Assembly (NCBI GenBank): GCA_012838685.1
Contig: DUOU01000298.1
Location: forward strand, 1 to 12,870
Source of the DNA: Bacteroidota bacterium
Lineage (GTDB): Bacteria > Bacteroidota > Bacteroidia > Bacteroidales > VadinHA17
Direction of reading: 5' to 3'
DNA length: 12,870 bases
The notes under the pieces are model-generated. The model was not told the origin of the DNA, did no database searches, and worked only from the letters and a program-made list of their open reading frames with translations. The number at the start of each line of letters is the position of its first letter. The stretch's first letter is position 1. Positions 6,904 through 12,870 of the stretch are shown here, piece by piece. A program made the translations under genes and the position numbers.

Positions 6904-7521
6904 TTAAATAGCCGTCTGGCATATTCGGGCCGGTGGTTTTAAGGAGGAGAGTTTCAGATAAATCTCCCTGCATACCCAGGCATCGGTGGCGGCGTAGATC
7001 TGCTGAGCCTCGGTAAGATGGTCAGCTTCCCAATCGGTTATCTGCTGCCTTTTGGATATCCTGTAACCAAGTATGATGGCCACAAGCTTCTTCAAACCGG
7101 CGCACTGTATGCCGTAATCTCCCACCATCTGCTGTAAATCGACAAACCCCGCCGGCACCCTGTTTTTCCTGTTCCTGAAAAACCGGATGTCGTCGCGGAT
7201 GGCGACACCTACCTTGAGCGTCGACCCGTCGGCGAAAATATCGATCAATCCGTTGGGTATCTTCATTTTGTGTACCCTTATAAGATATACAGTAGTCAAC
7301 GTGGCCAACTGTATAAGGGCTGTCCTGTTTTTGACCCCCTTGGTGAAAGAGGGCCTGGTCTCCGTATCAAACCCCAAAATTTTTTCATCGAGGAGTGTTG
7401 GCAATATTTCATCGAATTTTTCCGGTGTATCCACAATAACAATCTCCCCTTTGAACCATGACAGTTCCAGCTTATCAATCTCCCCGCCAGCGATATTTTC
7501 AACGAATCCGTATTCCGACAC
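6904..7521 (-). CDS. RNase D-like DEDDy 3'-5' exonuclease
   Basis: Single-domain 3'-5' exonuclease of the DEDDy superfamily (205 residues), much shorter than RNase D (about 375) because it lacks HRDC domains. It should trim RNA or DNA 3' ends with two metal ions in the cytosol. Catalytic residues are in place: Asp52 and Glu54 in 'GFDTET', Asp111 in 'GVAIRDDIRFF', and Tyr176/Asp180 in 'QQIYAATDAW' (YxxxD). Exo I-III are therefore complete and it is predicted active; the preference for RNA or DNA is not evident. The start is a GTG: there is no in-frame ATG before residue 86, and an in-frame TGA at 7537-7539 rules out upstream extension. GAGGA (7534-7538, minus strand) may serve as ribosome binding site about 12 bases before. 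It precedes tex by 17 bases, an apparent two-gene operon. Confidence 0.88.
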   Translation of the reverse strand: MSEYGFVENIAGGEIDKLELSWFKGEIVIVDTPEKFDEILPTLLDEKILGFDTETRPSFTKGVKNRTALIQLATLTTVYLIRVHKMKIPNGLIDIFADGSTLKVGVAIRDDIRFFRNRKNRVPAGFVDLQQMVGDYGIQCAGLKKLVAIILGYRISKRQQITDWEADHLTEAQQIYAATDAWVCREIYLKLSSLKPPARICQTAI

Positions 7522-7802
7522 AACAGTTATTTTTCCTCAGTTTAATGGTTATCGATTTACACTGCCCCGACGGAGCAGAAGAGGCCGCGATCGGGTTACA
7601 GGCAAATCACATTGATATCTGGGGGTGTAAAAATAGTTTTTTTGTCCTTATTTTAATAATCATCTGCCATAAACCCCCAATATTTTTATTATTGAACAAT
7701 AAAATTATATCTTTATGCTACCGAACAAGGGGTAGTGATAATATCCACTGTTTCGCGAATAGCCTATTATTAATCAAACAACAACTCTAAACTTAAAACC
7801 AT
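7522..7802. other. Divergent intergenic region between exonuclease and hydrolase genes
   Basis: This 281-base spacer is GC-richer near the exonuclease start and strongly AT-rich from about 7630. It should hold both promoters. A TATCTTTA at 7708-7715 partly resembles a -7 box for the plus-strand gene but would give a leader of roughly 80 bases, and no matching -33 TTG at normal spacing is visible. A 7-base inverted repeat (TGGGGGT at 7620-7626 with ACCCCCA at 7673-7679) brackets the start of the AT-rich part. No gene is supported here. Confidence 0.4.
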
Positions 7803-9053
7803 ATGATGAAAAAAATTTCCACAATTTCCTTGGCATTACTGATGATATTTTCATTGTCAAACGCCTATTCCAACGGTAATAACCTACAAGAGAGTTTTAC
7901 CGTAACAGTTGATCAAAACGATAACGGTTCCGTTACTGTTTCCCCTGCCCTTCCCGCGGACGGGAAAGTTGCGGCCGGAACCACGATAAGGGTAACAGCC
8001 ACGCCGGCGGCCGGCTACCTGCTGGATGCGTCATACTTTTCCAGACGCAACCCCAACGCCAGGTTCGCCAGCAGGACAGAATCATCGTTGTCAACGCTGG
8101 AACTGACCGTTAACGGCGACATAACCGTTGGCGCTACCTTCATTCCCGCCTCCAAACTGGCCGGTGTTAATGTCACCTATGATGTTGTTTATGCCCAACC
8201 GGGCGTAAAGAAGTTGAAATATGACGTCTATTCCCCTGTTGGAGCGAAAAAACTTCCGATCATCGTCATCATTCACGGCGGTGGCTGGTCTTCCAATACC
8301 GAAGAGGTTATGAGAGGTCTCTCAAGGGATCTGGTCGCGGGAGGCAAATATGTTGTATGCAACATCGACTACCGTTGGATTAACACCGGTGATGGCGACG
8401 CTGTTCCCAACACCATGGCCGACCTTATAGGCGATGTTTTCGGTGCTATTGCCCATATACAGGAGCATGCTGCCGAATATGGCGGTGATCCGAACAAAAT
8501 TGCCGTTACAGGCGACAGCGCCGGTGGCCATCTATCCGCTTCAGCCGCAAATATGTGCACCCTGATAGGTGATGGTGGTTTCGGAAAAACTCCGGGTGTT
8601 TATGAGTTTATGCCCTCCTACCTGCCTAAAGGCAAAACAGCCGCTAAAGTCAACAAAAGCATAACCAAGGCCATCAAGGCCGCCGCTCCGAGTTACGGGG
8701 TCTTCGACAGAAATATGCTGGGACGTTTTGTAGAGGGAATAGATGATCCCAAAGGTATCGCTGCTCTCTGTCCGATAGACAATATCCCTAACGTTAAAGA
8801 TCGCGCCGTTCCACAGTATCTTCTGAGGGGAACCAACGATAATCTCATTAACCATGAGAGTGTTCAGGCTTATGCCGATGCGCTTAAAGCCGCTGGCCAA
8901 CGTGTTGAATATGTACAGGTTGAAGGAATAGGACATGCGTTCCTGGATTGGAAAACCGATGCCCGCACCCAAAACACATATAATGAGGTAGGCCATAAAT
9001 ATGCATTAGATATGAAGAGATTCTTCGACACTGTTTTCTATCCCGGTAAATAA
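7803..9053 (+). CDS. Exported alpha/beta hydrolase (HSL/carboxylesterase-like) with N-terminal beta-repeat domain
   Basis: Secreted esterase/lipase-like hydrolase, 416 residues. It starts with 'MMKK', a hydrophobic core to about residue 20 and a likely cleavage near 'SNAYS'. Residues about 31-115 form a beta-rich module ('TVTVDQNDNGSVTVSPAL', 'GTTIRVTATPAAGYLLD', 'NGDITVGATF') like divergent InlB B-repeat domains found in surface proteins. The alpha/beta hydrolase domain follows: oxyanion-hole 'HGGGW' (158-162), nucleophile Ser239 in 'GDSAGG', probable acid Asp346 in 'RGTNDNLIN', and His378 in 'GIGHAF'. The catalytic triad looks complete. Such enzymes deacylate carbohydrates, lipids or small esters; the true substrate is unknown and no polysaccharide-utilisation genes are adjacent. 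Two ATGs are tandem (7803 and 7806); either may be used. The gene appears monocistronic and ends at a strong terminator. Confidence 0.88.
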   Translation: MMKKISTISLALLMIFSLSNAYSNGNNLQESFTVTVDQNDNGSVTVSPALPADGKVAAGTTIRVTATPAAGYLLDASYFSRRNPNARFASRTESSLSTLELTVNGDITVGATFIPASKLAGVNVTYDVVYAQPGVKKLKYDVYSPVGAKKLPIIVIIHGGGWSSNTEEVMRGLSRDLVAGGKYVVCNIDYRWINTGDGDAVPNTMADLIGDVFGAIAHIQEHAAEYGGDPNKIAVTGDSAGGHLSASAANMCTLIGDGGFGKTPGVYEFMPSYLPKGKTAAKVNKSITKAIKAAAPSYGVFDRNMLGRFVEGIDDPKGIAALCPIDNIPNVKDRAVPQYLLRGTNDNLINHESVQAYADALKAAGQRVEYVQVEGIGHAFLDWKTDARTQNTYNEVGHKYALDMKRFFDTVFYPGK

Positions 9054-9074
9054 CCGGTTGCCCATACGTAATCG

Positions 9075-9110
9075 AACAGGCCGGAAGAGTTCTTTCGGCC
9101 TGTTTTTTTT
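9075..9110 (+). terminator. Intrinsic terminator of the hydrolase gene
   Basis: AACAGGCCG (9075-9083) pairs with CGGCCTGTT (9096-9104), the inner GAAGA/TCTTT extends the stem, and a run of eight T (9103-9110) follows on the plus strand. It lies 22 bases after the stop at 9053. On the minus strand the hairpin is followed by a non-T-rich sequence, so it is mainly a plus-strand terminator; the recQ stop lies just 5 bases beyond the T-run. Confidence 0.85.
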
Positions 9111-9114
9111 CGGT

Positions 9115-11037
9115 CTAAAACAGTTTTTTATCCTTCCACCTGAGAATCCGGTTCTCATCGGTTTCCAGCTTATCATGGTCCAACAACCAACGCATCACCT
9201 TCAACACCTTTTCCTGTGGATATTTCACGCGCGCCACGACCTTAGTGGCGTCACACTGGCTGTTCATGGTCACCTTTTTAATGGCATCAAGGATACTGTC
9301 GAACTCGTATTTACTGAGATCCAGTTCGTTGCGTCGCCGACAAACATCACATATCCCGCACCTGTCGGCCTCCTCCCCAAAATAATCCAAAAGCATCAAC
9401 GAGCGGCATTTAGTCTCTATTTCGGCGTAATCTATCATCTTGGCCACCCTATCCAGGCTGCGATCCCTGGAGTTCGTATATCTCTCAGGCGATATGAGGA
9501 GATTTTTCCTGTCGAGCCGCTCCTCCGTGAATATTACCAGAGAGGTTTTCTTTCCCGGTATGTAACTGATTATCTTCAACGATGCCAGTCGTACCAAAAA
9601 CTGGTAAACAGCCTCCCTGGAGATACCCGACTTTTTTGACAACATCTCCTCATCGATAACGGTGAACTCCGAAAAAAGTCCCGAATAGGACCTCAACACA
9701 AGTTTTATGAAATTATCGAACTTCTCGTTGGCAACCTGAAATTTGTAGAGTTCATCCCTACCGACAACAAAACGGATCCTTGAAGGGTTGTCTATCTCCT
9801 CGGTAAACTCCAGGTACCCCTCCTTCTGCAAAAAAGTCATGGCGTTGAAAGTCTCCACCACGGGCAGCCGGTATTTCGACACAAAATTCCTGAAATTAAA
9901 ATCAAACACCCCATTTTTTCCGGCCCCAATAGGTATCTCCAAAAAATTGCACAAAGCTTCGTAAATATCCTTTATCTTTTCTATCGGCGGATATTTCTTT
10001 CTTACGGAGTCCTCAAGCCTGCCCTTGTCCGTCAAGGAAAATAAAAGTACCGCGGAGGAGGGTTTGTTGTCCCTGCCTGCACGACCACTCTCCTGGAAGT
10101 ACTCCTCAATGGAGCCGGGCATCTCCCAGTGGATGACAAACCTGACATCCGGCTTATCGATGCCCATACCGAAAGCGTTGGTACAGACCATCACCCTTAT
10201 CCTTCCGGAGGTCCATGCGTTCTGCCTTTTTTCCCTCGACTCCGGAGTGAGTCCGGCATGGTAATACTCGGCGCTCACACCGTTATCAACCAACATTGTC
10301 GCCACCTCCTTGCACCGTCTCCTGCTCCGGGTATAAACAATCCCGGATCCTGGCACCTTTCTGACAGTGTCAAGCAGGTAAGTACTTTTGTCGTCCACCG
10401 TCCTGACAAGATAAGAGATGTTTTTCCTCTCAAAGCTGGTCTTCAACAGGTTCTTCTCCTTGAAAAGAAGTTTCTCCATAATATCCTCGGCAACAGAGGG
10501 CGTCGCCGAGGCGGTCAGCGCCAGAAAAGGAACAGTATCATCGACAAGCTCCCTCAAATCTACAATCTTCAGGTACGACGGGCGGAAATCATATCCCCAC
10601 TGCGATATGCAATGAGCCTCGTCCACCGCCACCAAATTTACCGCCATCATCTTTACCCTGGCCTGAAACAGTTTGGTGGCGATCCTTTCAGGCGATATGT
10701 ACAGAAACTTGTAACTTCCGTACACACAGTTGTCAAGAGCTATATCTATCTCTTCGGCCGACATTCCCGAATGTACCGCCATTGATTTGATGCCAAGAGC
10801 GTTCAACCTGTCCACCTGATCCTTCATCAACGCTATCAGCGGGGATATAACTATACAGATGCCCTCCTTGGCCAACGCCGGCACCTGGAAAGTGATACTC
10901 TTGCCCCCACCCGTGGGCATCAGGGCAAGCGTATCCCTCCCTTCGGCCACTGACCTTATTATCTCCTCCTGCAGGGGGCGAAACGAGGTGTGTCCCCAAT
11001 ACTTTACCAATATCTGTTTGTAGGGCGATAAATCCAT
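9115..11037 (-). CDS. recQ: RecQ family ATP-dependent DNA helicase
   Basis: Superfamily 2 3'-5' DNA helicase, about 640 residues, acting in DNA repair and recombination. From Met1 at 11037: 'FRPLQEEII' motif 0 (19-27), Walker A 'TGGGKS' (42-47), 'VDEAHCISQWG' (138-148), 'ALTASATP' (173-180), 'TNAFGMGIDKPDVRFVIHW' (286-304), and motif VI 'QESGRAGRD' (315-323). Instead of a zinc cluster directly after the helicase core, about 200 residues including a winged-helix-like part ('MLSKKSGISREAVYQFLVRL') come first; the four Cys (544, 560, 563, 566; 'DRCGICDVC') lie near residue 550. A second winged-helix-like C-terminus ends the protein, and no HRDC domain is seen. ATGs at 11046 and 11106 could extend it, but TAAATTTG at 11064-11071 (minus), 26 bases upstream of 11037, favours the internal start. 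Bacteria often carry more than one RecQ, so paralogy is possible. Confidence 0.92.
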   Translation of the reverse strand: MDLSPYKQILVKYWGHTSFRPLQEEIIRSVAEGRDTLALMPTGGGKSITFQVPALAKEGICIVISPLIALMKDQVDRLNALGIKSMAVHSGMSAEEIDIALDNCVYGSYKFLYISPERIATKLFQARVKMMAVNLVAVDEAHCISQWGYDFRPSYLKIVDLRELVDDTVPFLALTASATPSVAEDIMEKLLFKEKNLLKTSFERKNISYLVRTVDDKSTYLLDTVRKVPGSGIVYTRSRRRCKEVATMLVDNGVSAEYYHAGLTPESREKRQNAWTSGRIRVMVCTNAFGMGIDKPDVRFVIHWEMPGSIEEYFQESGRAGRDNKPSSAVLLFSLTDKGRLEDSVRKKYPPIEKIKDIYEALCNFLEIPIGAGKNGVFDFNFRNFVSKYRLPVVETFNAMTFLQKEGYLEFTEEIDNPSRIRFVVGRDELYKFQVANEKFDNFIKLVLRSYSGLFSEFTVIDEEMLSKKSGISREAVYQFLVRLASLKIISYIPGKKTSLVIFTEERLDRKNLLISPERYTNSRDRSLDRVAKMIDYAEIETKCRSLMLLDYFGEEADRCGICDVCRRRNELDLSKYEFDSILDAIKKVTMNSQCDATKVVARVKYPQEKVLKVMRWLLDHDKLETDENRILRWKDKKLF

Positions 11038-11063
11038 TTTATACATTATGATCGCGGGTAAGA

Positions 11064-11071
11064 CAAATTTA
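11064..11071 (-). promoter_or_regulatory. Bacteroidota-type -7 box (TAAATTTG) for recQ
   Basis: Minus-strand TAAATTTG matches TAnnTTTG exactly and ends 26 bases before the ATG at 11037, the same spacing range (24-30 bases) as the two TATATTTG boxes elsewhere in the window. No clear -33 TTG is seen. If real, the ATG at 11106 cannot be the start. Confidence 0.4.
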
Positions 11072-11244
11072 ATCAAAAATTGCTGATCCACTTTAAGATA
11101 GTTCATCTAAATTTTTGTATTTTGCGCCGTTATTGACCTAAAATGACCGGAGATCTGTTCCTCAAACAAAAATATTGTATATAAGGAACTTACATACTGT
11201 TTTTATCCGATTGTCGTCGCACGGCTATAACGGAAAACTTAATA

Positions 11245-11251
11245 TAAGGAG
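11245..11251 (+). promoter_or_regulatory. Strong Shine-Dalgarno site (TAAGGAG) for the parvulin gene
   Basis: TAAGGAG lies 8 bases before the TTG at 11260 and so decides the start. Its first three bases are an in-frame TAA, which excludes any start further upstream. It is the best ribosome binding site in the window. Confidence 0.75.
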
Positions 11252-11259
11252 AACTGGCT

Positions 11260-12870
11260 TTGAGAAAAACCCAACTACTTTTGGTATTGTTACTGATTTT
11301 CCTCCCCTTTTTGCTTAACGGTCAAAGCTGGAAGGATGATATTCTTATGTCCGTAGGCTCCAAAAACATAACCGCCGGGGAGTTTGCCAGATTTTATGAA
11401 AAACATGGTCAGGGGAGCCAGGTTGACAGTGTACTGGCCAACTTTATCCTATTCAAACTCAAGGTTGCCGATGCCCTGAACGAAAAACTAGATTCGGAAG
11501 AAAGTTTCAAGACAACTGTTAAGGCCTATAGGGATCAGCTGGCCAGCGGGTACCTGGTAGACCAAAAGACAAAAGACAATCTGTTGAAAATTGAGTATGA
11601 CAGGCTGATGACAGAATTGCGTGTATGGCATATACTGGTTGAATGTCCGGGCAACGCCTCACCTGCGGATACCGCGGAGGCATGGAGCACAGCGACAAAA
11701 ATACGGGACAGGATCATCAAAGGAGAGTCGTTTGAAATCGTCGCCAAGGGGGCATCCGACGATCCAACCGTAAAAAGCAACGGAGGAGATCTGGGTTACA
11801 TTACGGCCTTCCAGACCACAATGCCTTTCGAAAACGCGGCATATTCACTGCGTATAGGCGAACTGTCCGGCCCGGTACGGTCAGCCGATGGTTACCATAT
11901 CATCAAAGTAACCGAAAAGCGGCCGGCACAAGGATCCGTATTGGTCCAGCATATCATGAAGACAGTTCCCCCGGGCTACTCCGAAGAGGAAGACAAAGAG
12001 GCGAAAGCGGAGATTAACGCCATATACAATAAGTTGGAAAACGGGGAGCCGTTCGATGAACTGGCCAGAACTGAATCGGACCATTCAGCTTCGGCATCCA
12101 ACGGGGGCCGGCTGGAGTGGTTCAGCAGCGGCGAAACCGTCAAGGAGTTCGCTGAAGCTGCCTTCGCCATACCCCAAAAAGGCAATTTTTCCGAACCTGT
12201 CAGAACTCCGGCAGGCTGGCATGTAATAAGGTTAATAGACAAAAAAGCGCCTCCCTCTTTTGAGGAGGCAAAGCCATACCTTGAAAGCCAGCTTATGCGG
12301 TCATCGCTTATCTCCCAGGCGCGCGAAGTTCTCATAAACAACCTTAAATCGGAATATGGCTACAAGATTGACCAGGCTTCGGCACAGTGGTTCATAGATA
12401 ATAGCGACACGCTTGTCACAAGGGGTCTGGCCTATTATGATCCACAAAAGGTTCCGGAGGGGACACTTTACAGGTTCGCTGACCAACAGATGAGCAACAG
12501 CGCTTTCGCCACTTTCGTAAAAAACAGGGGACCGGTGATCAAAACCGATGAACCCGACCTTTTTGTTAATGCCATGATAAAAGCCAGCACCGATGAAAGG
12601 ATACTGATGTACGAGGATAGCAGGCTTGAAGAAAAATACCCGGAGATAACCGACCTTGTCAATGACTTCAGCGACGATATCCTGGCCTTCGAGATATCCG
12701 AACTGAAGATGTGGGGCCAAAGAGAGAGCGACACAACCGGACTGGAAGAGTTCTATGAGGCCAACAAAAACGACTATTTGTCGGCTCAGTCGATCAATGC
12801 GAAAATATACACCTATCTGGTAAGGGGAGGCGACAAGGCCCTGTCAAAGGCATACAACAAATATTCCAGA
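11260..12870 (+). CDS. Exported peptidyl-prolyl cis-trans isomerase, multi-domain parvulin (SurA/PpiD-like), 3'-truncated
   Basis: Periplasmic parvulin-type prolyl isomerase and probable chaperone for exported or outer-membrane proteins. The frame is open for 537 codons to the window edge, so the C-terminus is missing. The start is TTG, set by TAAGGAG 8 bases upstream and an in-frame TAA at 11245. 'MRKTQLLLVLLLIFLPFLLNGQS' is a signal peptide with likely cleavage after 'LNG'. A helical region (about 25-118) precedes two parvulin (PpiC) domains: first about 121-220 ('WHILVE', 'NGGDLGYI', 'GPVRSADGYHIIKV') and second about 227-331 ('VQHIMKTVPP', 'NGGRLEWF', 'PVRTPAGWHVIRLID'). A further segment from about 494 ('FYEANKNDYLSAQSINAKIY') looks like the beginning of a third, degenerate one. 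SurA-like is a class label, not a proven orthology. It is divergent from recQ with about 220 bases between. Confidence 0.88.
   Translation, partial: MRKTQLLLVLLLIFLPFLLNGQSWKDDILMSVGSKNITAGEFARFYEKHGQGSQVDSVLANFILFKLKVADALNEKLDSEESFKTTVKAYRDQLASGYLVDQKTKDNLLKIEYDRLMTELRVWHILVECPGNASPADTAEAWSTATKIRDRIIKGESFEIVAKGASDDPTVKSNGGDLGYITAFQTTMPFENAAYSLRIGELSGPVRSADGYHIIKVTEKRPAQGSVLVQHIMKTVPPGYSEEEDKEAKAEINAIYNKLENGEPFDELARTESDHSASASNGGRLEWFSSGETVKEFAEAAFAIPQKGNFSEPVRTPAGWHVIRLIDKKAPPSFEEAKPYLESQLMRSSLISQAREVLINNLKSEYGYKIDQASAQWFIDNSDTLVTRGLAYYDPQKVPEGTLYRFADQQMSNSAFATFVKNRGPVIKTDEPDLFVNAMIKASTDERILMYEDSRLEEKYPEITDLVNDFSDDILAFEISELKMWGQRESDTTGLEEFYEANKNDYLSAQSINAKIYTYLVRGGDKALSKAYNKYSR

Larger units (their letters stand above)
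11047..11259. other. Divergent intergenic region between recQ and the parvulin gene
   Basis: About 213 bases of mostly AT-rich sequence. It carries the TAAATTTG box for recQ and the TAAGGAG site for the parvulin gene. TATTTTG at about 11118-11124 loosely resembles a plus-strand -7 box, one base short of the consensus, and would leave a leader of about 130 bases; I could not assign the plus-strand promoter with confidence. The beginning (11047-11106) is open as an N-terminal extension of recQ, considered unlikely. Confidence 0.35.

Noticed and set aside
7458..7790. 110-codon plus-strand open frame overlapping the exonuclease start and running into the AT-rich spacer
   Set aside because: It begins inside the antisense exonuclease gene, turns into low-complexity Ile/Leu-rich translation of AT-rich DNA and has no ribosome binding site.
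11035..11106. N-terminal extension of RecQ from the ATG at 11106
   Set aside because: The added residues are not RecQ-like and the TAAATTTG box would fall inside the coding sequence; the internal ATG matches the usual start just before 'YKQILVKYWG'.
1..12870. CRISPR array, defence island, prophage or transposon
   Set aside because: No regularly spaced direct repeats, no transposase, integrase, restriction or Cas-like reading frame, and no terminal inverted repeats with target duplications were seen; base composition looks even across the genes.

Overview
The window looks like an ordinary chromosomal segment of a Bacteroidota bacterium, probably a Bacteroidales-type lineage. Several things point that way: TAnnTTTG-like -7 boxes in front of genes with poor Shine-Dalgarno sites, the style of the RecQ helicase and of the exported hydrolases, and the pairing of an RNase D-like exonuclease with Tex. 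The taxonomic call is inference from sequence style, since no rRNA gene is present. No CRISPR array, tRNA, rRNA, insertion sequence, phage gene or toxin-antitoxin pair was seen.

Layout from left to right. (1) Positions 1-555 hold the C-terminal part of a ketopantoate reductase-like protein (PanE/ApbA family), cut by the window edge. (2) A gene-free stretch of about 330 bases follows, with several inverted repeats and a promoter-like box. (3) A YgjP-like zinc metallopeptidase gene (+) meets a beta-CASP metallo-beta-lactamase-fold RNase-type gene (-) tail to tail with no intervening base. (4) An exported M28 zinc peptidase gene (+) converges on a minus-strand pair, the DEDDy 3'-5' exonuclease gene followed by tex, with a long hairpin at the junction. 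(5) An exported alpha/beta hydrolase (+) with an N-terminal beta-repeat domain ends in a strong intrinsic terminator and converges on recQ (-). (6) Divergent from recQ, an exported multi-domain parvulin-type peptidyl-prolyl isomerase gene starts at a TTG behind a good Shine-Dalgarno site and runs off the right edge.

The genes therefore form three tail-to-tail junctions separated by head-to-head promoter regions. Only the exonuclease-tex pair looks like an operon inside the window. Three products are nucleic-acid housekeeping proteins with RNA links (beta-CASP nuclease, Tex, DEDDy exonuclease), one is a DNA helicase, and three are exported proteins (M28 peptidase, esterase-like hydrolase, parvulin foldase). 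They do not form one pathway.

I found no convincing undescribed multi-gene system. The observations most worth checking are the RecQ with a displaced zinc cluster, the inverted repeats at 630-823, the zero-gap convergent junction at 1557-1562, and the two-domain exported hydrolase.
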